Positions 17,066 to 24,747 of a DNA stretch of 64,000 nt are shown piece by piece. The DNA comes from Gallibacterium trehalosifermentans. GTDB taxonomy: Bacteria > Pseudomonadota > Gammaproteobacteria > Enterobacterales > Pasteurellaceae. The first letter of the stretch is position 1. The number at the start of each line of letters is the position of its first letter. The notes beneath the pieces were generated by a model. It saw only the letters and a program-made list of their open reading frames with translations. It was not told the origin of the DNA and ran no database searches. Made by a program: the position numbers and the translations under genes. Location: NCBI RefSeq assembly GCF_042433055.1, contig NZ_JBHLWB010000001.1, positions 372,001-436,000 of the forward strand. Direction: 5' to 3'.

Positions 17066-18097
17066 ATGGTAATCAATTCAAAAGTTCTCAGTCGCTTAAT
17101 TGGACCAGCTATTATGGCAGCAACAGGGGTATATAAAGGTGTAAAAGCGTTTAATAATAATAAAGAAGCGAAAGAGATAGAAAAGTATATAAAAGATATC
17201 GTTCCTGCTGCTGAACATAATTTAGAACAGAATAGATTGATTGTACAACAAGCACTTTCAGGACTAGGAGAGAAAAAAGCGGATAGTTTACGGCATCATA
17301 TTGAACCTTTTATTCAAGAATTTCAAAAAATCAAAAATATTGACTTATCTTCTCCAGTACATTCAGCGTTGACAGTAAATGAGTTTAGTCATGTTGTGAT
17401 AGAAGAGCTGCAAAAACAAATTAATTTTATAACATCTGCAGGATTGGGGGTTGCTGGTGGAGCGACAGGTGGAGTGCTTACTGCATATGGCGCGTATAGT
17501 GGTGTAATGTTATTAGGTAAAGCATCTACAGGTACAGCGATTGGTACACTTCATGGAGCTGCTGCGACTAATGCAACGCTTGCATGGTTAGGTGGAGGTC
17601 CTATCGCGGCTGGCGGTGGTGGTATTGCAGCAGGAACCCTAGTTTTAGGTACTTTAACGCTAGGAACAGGTCTAGTGATAGCTGGATTTTATATAGACAA
17701 TAAAGCTAAGCAGAATTTAGAAAATGCACGCAGTAATCTGGCTAAAGCACGTAAATATTGTGAGGACATTAATACTGGTATTTCTATATTGAAAGGTATT
17801 GATAATGTGGCGAAATCTATGATTGATCTTTTATCAACATTAAATGCACAAAGTCAGTGTCAGTTGGCAGAATTACAAAAAGTGTTTGAAACACAAGGTT
17901 GTGATTATGCTATGTATGATGATAATGCCAAAGAAGTTGTAATGAAAAATATTAAGGTTGTTCAAGCAATGAAAACTCTCATTGATACCCCAATTATTGA
18001 TGAACAAGGCAACTTATTAAAAGATGCAAGTAGTAATATTGCACAAGTTTCTCAATACGTTAAGAATGGTTTATTAGGTGAAATTCCCTCTGCATAA
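17066..18097 (+). CDS. Hypothetical protein with a glycine/alanine-rich membrane-active core
   Basis: This 343-residue protein has an N-terminal helical region (residues 1-115). A strongly hydrophobic glycine/alanine-rich core spans about residues 120-212 (GLGVAGGATGGVLTAYGAY, ATLAWLGGGPIAAGGGGIAA, LGTLTLGTGLVIAGF). A C-terminal helical region follows (NKAKQNLENARSNLAKAR). The plan resembles proteins that insert a hydrophobic hairpin between coiled segments. No signal peptide is present. It probably acts together with the preceding 509-residue protein. The family is unnamed as far as I know; function is unknown. Confidence 0.72.
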   Translation: MVINSKVLSRLIGPAIMAATGVYKGVKAFNNNKEAKEIEKYIKDIVPAAEHNLEQNRLIVQQALSGLGEKKADSLRHHIEPFIQEFQKIKNIDLSSPVHSALTVNEFSHVVIEELQKQINFITSAGLGVAGGATGGVLTAYGAYSGVMLLGKASTGTAIGTLHGAAATNATLAWLGGGPIAAGGGGIAAGTLVLGTLTLGTGLVIAGFYIDNKAKQNLENARSNLAKARKYCEDINTGISILKGIDNVAKSMIDLLSTLNAQSQCQLAELQKVFETQGCDYAMYDDNAKEVVMKNIKVVQAMKTLIDTPIIDEQGNLLKDASSNIAQVSQYVKNGLLGEIPSA

Positions 18098-18121
18098 AAA
18101 CAAATTATGGAAATTTAACCC

Positions 18122-18592
18122 ATGAAAAAACTCAAAACATTATTAAATATCGCTTTAATATCGTTATGTCCGTTATCGGGAATAAATGCAAATGCAGCAA
18201 TTTTTATTCCATTTCACGATCGTGGGCATCTAAATAATATGGTGCAAAATCCAGAATGGAAACATTTCGCTAATCATCTTGCGGAGAGTTTTAGCCTCGA
18301 TGAAATTAAACAAGGTTTCTTAGTTGAACCAATAACAGGTAAAACAATAGAAACCAAACAAGAGATAGTGCGAGTGTTACAAGGGTATCATGTTAAACCT
18401 TATTACTATACTTGTGTTATCGGCGGAACAACGGAAACAAAAACGGTCGGCGAGATTGTTGGCGGCTCATTTTTATATCAGGATAATGAAATGGAATATC
18501 CGATAGCGTTTTATATTACCCTGCAAGATCTTGAGAATTATAAAATTGCTAAAGAAGAATTAGATGAGTGTTCAATTCATTATTATGAATAA
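18122..18592 (+). CDS. Small secreted hypothetical protein
   Basis: The 156-residue product starts with a clear Sec signal peptide (charged MKK, hydrophobic LLNIALISLCPLSGI, likely cleavage after ANA near residue 25). It is therefore periplasmic or exported. The mature part has two cysteines (YYYTCVIGG and LDECSIHYY) that could form a disulfide. I do not recognise a family. It begins 24 bases after the preceding gene and is followed by a strong terminator, so it closes the operon. It is the only clearly exported product of the island. Confidence 0.72.
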   Translation: MKKLKTLLNIALISLCPLSGINANAAIFIPFHDRGHLNNMVQNPEWKHFANHLAESFSLDEIKQGFLVEPITGKTIETKQEIVRVLQGYHVKPYYYTCVIGGTTETKTVGEIVGGSFLYQDNEMEYPIAFYITLQDLENYKIAKEELDECSIHYYE

Positions 18593-18620
18593 ATAATCAA
18601 AGTATTAAAGTGCAGAAATA

Positions 18621-18654
18621 AAATCGCATTAATTCAAAAGATTAATGCGATTTT
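18621..18654 (+). terminator. Terminator closing the WYL/YaaW operon
   Basis: AAATCGCATTAAT and ATTAATGCGATTT form a 13-bp stem with a 7-base loop, followed by a short T-rich run. The gene before it ends 28 bases upstream. Related stems with the core GCATTAAT follow both LRR genes. Confidence 0.75.
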
Positions 18655-18680
18655 GTATGAAGAAAAAATTTTTTACAGCC

Positions 18681-18723
18681 CGACACAACCTGTCGCACAC
18701 TATTTTCAAAGATCCACTACACT
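18681..18723 (+). promoter_or_regulatory. WYL-regulon operator/promoter, copy 2 (LRR gene 1)
   Basis: CGACACAACCTGTCG (18681-18695) lies 22 bp before the -10-like TACACT (18718-18723). No -35 consensus is present. The sequence from just before the operator to the LRR start codon is nearly identical to copy 3. Confidence 0.72.
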
Positions 18724-18786
18724 AGGTTTGAACTTTTATTCAATTTACAACTTATCTTATTTAAAAAACTGTCTAGGGGAATTGCG

Positions 18787-20076
18787 ATGTTTAATCAAAC
18801 CAAACAACCAACGATTATTGCAACTGATGAAACTATTCGTCAAATTGTGAAAGATGAAATAGCCCGATTGGGAGATAACGCTGATTTAAATCATATTGAT
18901 GTGAGTCAGGTAACGGATATGTCGGGTATGTTTTCTGGCTCAGAATTTAACGGCGATATTTCCCAATGGAATGTGAGTAACGTAACGGATATGTATAAGA
19001 TGTTTGCTAACTCACAATTTAACGGTGATATTTCCCAATGGAATGTCAGTAGTGTAACGGATATGTCGGGTATGTTTTCTGGCTCAGAATTTAACGGCGA
19101 TATTTCGCAATGGAATGTGAGTAACGTAACGGATATGTATAATATGTTTGCTAACTCACAATTTAACGGTGATATTTCCCAATGGAATGTGAGTAACGTA
19201 ACGGATATGAAGGGGATGTTTAATGCTTCTAAATTTAATGGTGATATTTCACGCTGGAATGTGAGTAACGTAACGGATATGATTTGGATGTTTTATAAAT
19301 CACAATTTAACGGCGATATTTCGCAATGGAATGTGAGTAACGTAACGAATATGAGAGCTATGTTTGCTAAATCACAATTTAACGGCGATATTTCACAATG
19401 GAATGTCAGTAGTGTAATGAATATGAGCTTTATGTTTGCTGGCTCACAATTTAATGGCGATATTTCGCAGTGGAATGTCAGTAACGTAACGAATATGAGT
19501 GCTATGTTTGCTGAATCACAATTTAACGGCGATATTTCCCAATGGAATGTCAGTAATGTAACGGATATGCAGAGAATGTTTTCTGAATCACAATTTAACG
19601 GTGATATTTCGCAATGGAATGTGAGTAACGTAACGGATATGAGCTTTATGTTTAAGCGCTCAGAATTTAACGGCGATATTTCCCAATGGAATGTGAGTAA
19701 CGTAACAGATATGCAGGGGATGTTTTGTGTTTCAGCATTTAACAGTGATATTTCGCAATGGAATGTGAGTAACGTTACTGATATGAGTGGGATGTTTTAT
19801 GTTTCACCATTTAACGGTGATATTTCGCAATGGAATGTGAGTAATGTATGGAATATGAGCTTTATGTTTGAGCGATCACAATTTAACGGCGATATTTCAC
19901 AATGGAATGTGAGTAACGTTACCAATATGTCAGTGATGTTTAGAATTTCGAAATTTAATGGCGATATATCTCAATGGGATGTGAGTAATGTTACTGATAT
20001 GAGAGAGATGTTTTATTTGTCTAAACTAAAAATCGATGTTTTTAAATGTAAAATCCGCAAAGATTGCAAGCGGTAA
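18787..20076 (+). CDS. BspA-type leucine-rich-repeat protein, copy 1 (16 repeats)
   Basis: The 429-residue protein consists of a 40-residue N-terminal segment (MFNQTKQPTIIATDETIRQIV) and 16 repeats of 24 residues. The repeat consensus is FNGDISQWNVSNVTDM, then xxMFxxSQ. This is the BspA/DUF285 repeat found in Mycoplasma and Bacteroides surface proteins, usually for binding. No signal peptide or anchor is present, so it is predicted to be cytoplasmic. AGGGGA precedes the ATG. A 144-bp two-repeat block (18913-19056) is repeated almost exactly at 19057-19200, evidence of recent repeat expansion. The C-terminus is basic (KCKIRKDCKR) and shared with copy 2. Confidence 0.85.
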   Translation: MFNQTKQPTIIATDETIRQIVKDEIARLGDNADLNHIDVSQVTDMSGMFSGSEFNGDISQWNVSNVTDMYKMFANSQFNGDISQWNVSSVTDMSGMFSGSEFNGDISQWNVSNVTDMYNMFANSQFNGDISQWNVSNVTDMKGMFNASKFNGDISRWNVSNVTDMIWMFYKSQFNGDISQWNVSNVTNMRAMFAKSQFNGDISQWNVSSVMNMSFMFAGSQFNGDISQWNVSNVTNMSAMFAESQFNGDISQWNVSNVTDMQRMFSESQFNGDISQWNVSNVTDMSFMFKRSEFNGDISQWNVSNVTDMQGMFCVSAFNSDISQWNVSNVTDMSGMFYVSPFNGDISQWNVSNVWNMSFMFERSQFNGDISQWNVSNVTNMSVMFRISKFNGDISQWDVSNVTDMREMFYLSKLKIDVFKCKIRKDCKR

Positions 20077-20097
20077 AATAGCGTGATTCAAAACAGC

Positions 20098-20135
20098 AAA
20101 TAGCATTAATTCAGCAGGATTAATGCTATTTTTTT
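20098..20135 (+). terminator. Terminator after LRR gene 1
   Basis: AAATAGCATTAAT and ATTAATGCTATTT form a 13-bp stem with an 8-base loop and a T-run, 22 bases after the stop. The identical element follows LRR gene 2. Confidence 0.85.
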
Positions 20136-20160
20136 ATAAAAGTGAAAAATTTTTCTTCCC

Positions 20161-20203
20161 CGACACAACCTGTCGCACACTATTTTCAAAGATCCACTAC
20201 ACT
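20161..20203 (+). promoter_or_regulatory. WYL-regulon operator/promoter, copy 3 (LRR gene 2)
   Basis: CGACACAACCTGTCG (20161-20175) is followed after 22 bp by TACACT (20198-20203). Leader and ribosome binding site nearly match those of LRR gene 1, so the promoter was duplicated with the gene. Confidence 0.72.
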
Positions 20204-20266
20204 AGGCTAGAACTTTTATTCAATTTACAACTTATCTTATTTAAAAAACTGTCTAGGAGAATTGCG

Positions 20267-21289
20267 ATGTTTAATCAAACCAAACAACCAACGATTATTG
20301 CCACCAATGACACCATTCACCAAATTGTGAAAGATGAAATAGCCCGATTGGGAAATAACGCTGATTTAAATCATATTGATGTGAGTCAGGTAACGGATAT
20401 GTCTGGAGTATTCCGCTCTTCTCAATTTAATGATGATCTCTTGCAATTTAATGGAGATATTTCCCAATGGGATGTGAGTAACGTAAAGAATATGTCGAAG
20501 ATGTTTGCTTGTTCATCATTTAATGGGGATATTTCCCAATGGAATGTCAGTCATGTAACCAATATGGCTGGAATGTTTTATGCCTCACAATTTAAGGGCG
20601 ATATCTCCAAATGGGATGTGAGAAATGTAACGAATATGTTGGTGATGTTTTATGGTTCTCAATTTAATGGTGATATCTCTCAATGGGACGTGAGCCAAGT
20701 AACGAATATGTCGGGGATGTTTTATGGTTCTCAATTTAATAATGATATTTCCCAATGGGATGTAAGTAATGTTATTAATATGTCAGAAATGTTTAAAAAA
20801 TCACTATTTGAGGGTGATCTCTCTCAGTGGAATATGAGTAATGTTACTGATATATCAGGAATGTTTGCATTTTCTAGCTTTAATAGTGATGTTTCCAGTT
20901 GGGATATAAGTAATGTAATTAATATGTCTGGAATATTTACTTATTCACAATTTACAGGGGATATTTCGCAGTGGAATGTAAGTAATGCGACGAATATGTC
21001 GGGGATGTTTGCTTATTCCCAATTTAACAGTGATATTTCGCAATGGGATGTAAGTAATGTAACCAATATGTCTGGAATGTTTTTTAAATCACAATTTAAT
21101 GGCGATATATCTCAATGGGATGTTTGGCAGGTAACTGATATGAATATAATGTTTATTGAATCACAATTTAATGGCGATATTTCCCAATGGGATGTGAGCA
21201 ATGTTACTGATATGACGGATATGTTTGTTGAATCAAGATTCAATGGTGATATTTCAGAATGGAATATTCGCGAAGATTGTAAACGGTAA
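20267..21289 (+). CDS. BspA-type leucine-rich-repeat protein, copy 2 (12 repeats)
   Basis: This is a 340-residue paralogue of the preceding gene, with the same N-terminal 40 residues and 12 repeats of the 24-residue unit, here more diverged. The C-terminus is again basic (REDCKR). I chose the ATG at 20267 because it aligns exactly with copy 1 and has the AGGAGA ribosome binding site. The frame is open upstream to 20123, but that stretch covers the promoter. No signal peptide is present. Promoter, gene and terminator together form a duplicated cassette of about 1.2-1.5 kb. A cytoplasmic protein-binding role is inferred from the repeats only. Confidence 0.83.
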   Translation: MFNQTKQPTIIATNDTIHQIVKDEIARLGNNADLNHIDVSQVTDMSGVFRSSQFNDDLLQFNGDISQWDVSNVKNMSKMFACSSFNGDISQWNVSHVTNMAGMFYASQFKGDISKWDVRNVTNMLVMFYGSQFNGDISQWDVSQVTNMSGMFYGSQFNNDISQWDVSNVINMSEMFKKSLFEGDLSQWNMSNVTDISGMFAFSSFNSDVSSWDISNVINMSGIFTYSQFTGDISQWNVSNATNMSGMFAYSQFNSDISQWDVSNVTNMSGMFFKSQFNGDISQWDVWQVTDMNIMFIESQFNGDISQWDVSNVTDMTDMFVESRFNGDISEWNIREDCKR

Positions 21290-21310
21290 AATAGCATGAT
21301 TCAAAACAGC

Positions 21311-21348
21311 AAATAGCATTAATTCAGCAGGATTAATGCTATTTTTTT
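21311..21348 (+). terminator. Terminator after LRR gene 2
   Basis: This has the same 13-bp stem (AAATAGCATTAAT/ATTAATGCTATTT) and T-run as after LRR gene 1, 22 bases after the stop codon. Confidence 0.85.
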
Positions 21349-21372
21349 AAGAAGAAAAAATTTTTTACAGCC

Positions 21373-21415
21373 CGACACAACCTGTCGCACACTATTTTCA
21401 AAGATCCACTACACT
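21373..21415 (+). promoter_or_regulatory. WYL-regulon operator/promoter, copy 4 (FtsZ-like gene)
   Basis: CGACACAACCTGTCG (21373-21387) lies 22 bp before TACACT (21410-21415). The match to the LRR promoters ends just after ACTAGGTTTG. Beyond that point a different leader of about 100 bases leads to the FtsZ-like gene. The shared promoter therefore seems to have been joined to an unrelated gene. Confidence 0.7.
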
Positions 21416-21518
21416 AGGTTTGTATTTTGATTTTGTGCATAAAGTACAGATAAAAATATATTTAAATTAAATTTGTTCGTTAACTAGATTTAAAATGAAT
21501 TATCTTATAGGAGTAAAT

Positions 21519-22106
21519 ATGCGTAGTAATCAATTAATCGGTGTCCTTGGTATTGGTGGCTGTGGTTTAAATGCACTGAATTATATTATAGATAATATAC
21601 AGATGAACGCTGATAATGAAGCGTTTATTGTTGCTAATGGCAGTAATAAATATTTATTTTATGCTATCGATCGAAATAAAGAGGTATTAAATAAAAGTAA
21701 AGCTCAAATGCGTTGGCATTTAAGTGATAAATTAGATGAAATTTCAACTGAAGAAAAGTTGGAAACGAAATTACAACAAATGGTTGGTACTTGTGATTTT
21801 GTTATTCTTGTTTCAGGCGGTGGCGGTCAGACAGGTTCTATTGTTACACCTGCGATTGCGGATAAATTGAAATCCCTTAATATTCCTTGTTTGGCGATAG
21901 TGGTCATGCCGTTTGATTTTGAGGGAAAAAAACGTCATGAGGTGGCTGAAAGTACGGTAAATAAATTGAATGAATCTTGTATAACAAAAGTGATAAACAA
22001 TACTATATTACAACAAACAGAAGATGCTTCATTTTTACAAATGCTCAATAATGTTAATCAGGAAATTATGTGGCTTGTATTAAATTTTAATAAGATTATC
22101 GAATAA
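21519..22106 (+). CDS. FtsZ/tubulin-like GTPase domain protein
   Basis: The 195-residue protein matches the N-terminal GTPase domain of FtsZ: nucleotide-binding GVLGIGGCGLNALNYI (residues 8-23), T4/G-box loop SGGGGQTGS (99-107; FtsZ has GGGTGTG), and PFDFEGKKR (131-139), nearly identical to FtsZ PFNFEGKKR. It ends about where the central helix would begin. The T7 catalytic loop and C-terminal domain are absent, and only 90 bases remain before ttcA. It may bind GTP and act as a modulator or co-polymer rather than a classical self-activating polymer. The ATG at 21519 has a good AGGAG site; an ATG at 21495 is less likely. It is not the cell-division ftsZ, which lies in the dcw cluster. Confidence 0.85.
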   Translation: MRSNQLIGVLGIGGCGLNALNYIIDNIQMNADNEAFIVANGSNKYLFYAIDRNKEVLNKSKAQMRWHLSDKLDEISTEEKLETKLQQMVGTCDFVILVSGGGGQTGSIVTPAIADKLKSLNIPCLAIVVMPFDFEGKKRHEVAESTVNKLNESCITKVINNTILQQTEDASFLQMLNNVNQEIMWLVLNFNKIIE

Positions 22107-22118
22107 TATATAAAACCC

Positions 22119-22159
22119 AATCTGGCAGCCATTATTAACCAACCTTTGCCTGCCAGATT
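22119..22159. terminator. Stem-loop between FtsZ-like gene and ttcA
   Basis: AATCTGGCAG (22119-22128) pairs with CTGCCAGATT (22150-22159) across a 21-base loop, between two convergent genes. The T-runs are weak, so it is only a probable bidirectional terminator. Confidence 0.45.
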
Positions 22160-22196
22160 TATTAGGTAGAAGAATATTACATTATTGAGTATTTCA

Positions 22197-23117
22197 TTAA
22201 TTCACTTCCCGAAAACTAATCTGCGTTTCTGCGAAGAAATCATTATCTTCATCGTGCATCACGGGCGCAGTTGGAATCTCAGGTTTATCAAAGGCAATAT
22301 CACCCTCAATATTTTCTAATGTGCTGCCATGGCGAATATTTTGGAAATCAAATAAATTTGGATCACATAAATGTGATGGCACGACATTTTGCAAGGCACT
22401 AAACATTGTTTCAATTCTACCTGGGTATTGGCGATCCCAAGCTTGTAGCATCTCCTTGATCACTTGGCGTTGTAAATTAGGTTGAGAACCACACAGGTTG
22501 CAAGGAATAATCGGGAACTGTTTCGCTTCAGCGTAACGTGCAATATCTTTTTCGCGGCAATAGGCTAGTGGGCGAATCACAATCTGTTTGCCATCATCAC
22601 TGATTAATTTTGGTGGCATACTTTTCATTTTACCGCCATAGAACATATTCAGGAATAAAGTTTCCAGCATGTCATCACGATGATGCCCAAGGGCAATTTT
22701 GGTTGCGCCCAATTCTGTGGCGGTGCGATATAAAATCCCACGACGCAAACGAGAGCAGAGCGAACAGGTGGTTTTCCCCTCTGGAATTTTTTCTTTCACA
22801 ATGCCATAAGTATTTTCTTCAACAATTTTATATTCCACGCCTAATTGCGACAGGTAATTTGGCAACACCTCTTCAGGAAAACCTGGTTGTTTTTGATCAA
22901 GATTCACTGCCACAATCTCAAAATTGATTGGCGCGTTGAGTTTGAGGTTGAGCAAAATATCTAATAGGGTATAGCTATCTTTTCCGCCAGATAGACACAC
23001 CATAACCCGATCGCCCTCTTCGATCATATTAAAATCGGCAATCGCTTTACCGACTTCACGACGTAAACGTTTATGCAATTTGTTGAGGTTATAAATCTGT
23101 TTTTTTTCTAAAGACAT
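22197..23117 (-). CDS. ttcA: tRNA 2-thiocytidine(32) synthetase TtcA
   Basis: TtcA is an iron-sulfur, ATP-dependent enzyme that thiolates C32 in certain tRNAs. The PP-loop motif SGGKDSYTLL lies near residue 44. Cysteine motifs CSLCSRLRRG and CNLCGSQ provide the cluster and catalytic ligands. At 306 residues it has normal length. It is transcribed away from mukF across a 268-bp divergent promoter region. It marks the right boundary of the accessory island. Confidence 0.95.
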   Translation of the reverse strand: MSLEKKQIYNLNKLHKRLRREVGKAIADFNMIEEGDRVMVCLSGGKDSYTLLDILLNLKLNAPINFEIVAVNLDQKQPGFPEEVLPNYLSQLGVEYKIVEENTYGIVKEKIPEGKTTCSLCSRLRRGILYRTATELGATKIALGHHRDDMLETLFLNMFYGGKMKSMPPKLISDDGKQIVIRPLAYCREKDIARYAEAKQFPIIPCNLCGSQPNLQRQVIKEMLQAWDRQYPGRIETMFSALQNVVPSHLCDPNLFDFQNIRHGSTLENIEGDIAFDKPEIPTAPVMHDEDNDFFAETQISFREVN

Positions 23118-23385
23118 AATGAATCATCAGTTTTTCAGCTAAAAAATCGGTTTGCTATGGTAAGGACTTTGGATTTTTTTGCAATAAATTTATTGCGGAG
23201 CGGGCGAGAAATCAGCATTGAGACAAAAAATTTGTTTGTTATAGGGAGAATAGGCGGATTATCGTCGAGAAATGAGGCGATCTTGTTAAATAACCTTTAG
23301 AGAAATACTATTTTTTTGCTAGAATGTCGCCTGTTTTTGCGAATTATTTGATCAAAATAAACCTCAGTTATCTAGGTAATTAATA

Positions 23386-24726
23386 ATGAGTGAATCAACT
23401 CAAACCATTCCTGAAATGATCTCGTGGGTAAAAGAGCGAGAGTTTAATTTAAATCTTACGACAGAACGTTTAGCTTTTTTGCTGGCGATCACGATGTTTA
23501 ATAGTGAGCGTTTTGCGGGTGAGATGGAAGAGAGCGATTTAGTCGATCTTTTCCGTCATGTTTCCAAAGCATTAGGGCAGTCGGAAGATACCTTAGTTCA
23601 ACGTGCGAATAATGCGATTAATGATCTGGTCAAGCAGCGTCTGCTTAATCGCTTTAGTAGCGAATTTACCGAAGGCTTAGCAATCTACCGTTTAACGCCA
23701 TTAGGGGTCGGCATTTCTGATTATTATATCCGTCAACGTGAATTTTCTGCTTTGCGCCTTTCTGTGCAATTATCGATTGTCGCAGATGAGATTCAACGTG
23801 CTGCTGAAGCCGCAGAAAATGATGGTGATGACTATTATTGGCGGCGAGAAGTCTTTGCCCCATTAAAATATTCCGTTGCAGAAATTTTTGACAGTATTGA
23901 TTTATCGCAACGCATTATGGACGAAAGTCAACAGCATACCAAAGAAGAAATTGCTGAATTATTGAGTAAAGATTGGCAAGCGGCAATTTCTAGTTGTGAA
24001 CGATTATTAGATGAAACCTCAGGGAATTTACGCGAGCTGCAAGATACTTTAAATGCGGCTGGCGATAAATTGCAAGCAGGGTTATTACGCATTCAAGATT
24101 GTTTGCTCGGTAGACAATCATTAGATTTTGTTGCGCAACTTATTATTAGTTTACAACTTAAATTAGATCGCATTATTAGCTGGGGGCAACAAGCGATTGA
24201 CTTGTGGATCAGCTATGACCGCCATGTGCATAAATTTATCCGTACGGCAATCGATTTGGATAAAAATCGGGTATTTGCGCAACGTTTACGCCGTTCGATA
24301 ACGGATTATTTTGCGGCGCCATTCTATTTATGGCACGTGCAAGCCGAACGTTTAATTGATTTGCGTGATGAAGAGTTGGCATTGCGTGAAGAAGAAGCGT
24401 TAGGCGAATTGCCAGCAGAATTAGAATTTGAATCGCTACAAACGGTGCATGAACAAATTACCGAAACGATGCAGCGCTTATTGATCCAATATTATCAAGA
24501 TCAGAAACCGATAGAATTAAGTGCGGTATTACGAGAGCAACTTGATCGTTATCCACAATCGCAACATTTTGATGTAGCAAGAATTATTGTGGATCAAGCG
24601 GTGCGACTTGGGATTGCGAGCCAAGATTTTAGCGGTCATGTCCCACAATGGCAGGCAATCAATGCGTTTGGTGCGGAAGTACAAGCACACCCGATTGATG
24701 AATATAATCCTCAAGCAAAGAAATAA
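23386..24726 (+). CDS. mukF: Chromosome partition protein MukF (kleisin)
   Basis: This is the kleisin subunit of the MukBEF condensin that organises the chromosome. The N-terminal winged-helix dimerisation domain is followed by a helical middle (residues 150-300) and a C-terminal winged-helix that binds MukB heads. It has 446 residues, the usual length. It is the first gene of mukF-mukE-mukB, with 21 bases before mukE. The promoter probably lies in the 268-bp ttcA-mukF gap (TAGAAT-like -10 near 23320). Confidence 0.96.
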   Translation: MSESTQTIPEMISWVKEREFNLNLTTERLAFLLAITMFNSERFAGEMEESDLVDLFRHVSKALGQSEDTLVQRANNAINDLVKQRLLNRFSSEFTEGLAIYRLTPLGVGISDYYIRQREFSALRLSVQLSIVADEIQRAAEAAENDGDDYYWRREVFAPLKYSVAEIFDSIDLSQRIMDESQQHTKEEIAELLSKDWQAAISSCERLLDETSGNLRELQDTLNAAGDKLQAGLLRIQDCLLGRQSLDFVAQLIISLQLKLDRIISWGQQAIDLWISYDRHVHKFIRTAIDLDKNRVFAQRLRRSITDYFAAPFYLWHVQAERLIDLRDEELALREEEALGELPAELEFESLQTVHEQITETMQRLLIQYYQDQKPIELSAVLREQLDRYPQSQHFDVARIIVDQAVRLGIASQDFSGHVPQWQAINAFGAEVQAHPIDEYNPQAKK

Positions 24727-24747
24727 CGTTAATTAAGCGAATGAATT

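Noticed and set aside
18653..18850. Short open frame overlapping the LRR gene 1 promoter
   Set aside because: It runs through the operator, -10 and ribosome binding site of the LRR gene in another frame and has no family signal.
18913..20020. Regular 72-bp direct repeats resembling a CRISPR array
   Set aside because: The repeats are in frame and encode a 24-residue BspA/DUF285 unit. There are no unique spacers, no short palindromic repeat and no cas genes.
20123..20266. 48-codon N-terminal extension of LRR protein 2
   Set aside because: The extension covers the duplicated promoter. The ATG at 20267 aligns exactly with copy 1 and has the ribosome binding site.
21519..22106. FtsZ-like gene as a decayed copy of cell-division ftsZ
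   Set aside because: The frame is intact, starts with a good ribosome binding site and carries loop changes (SGGGGQTGS) unlike house-keeping FtsZ. No remnant of the C-terminal domain follows. Decay cannot be fully excluded.
11937..22196. Prophage or integrative element between cmoB and ttcA
   Set aside because: No integrase, transposase, phage structural gene, tRNA target or flanking direct repeat was found. The only tRNA lies at the far left end. The region is called an accessory island only because of its content.
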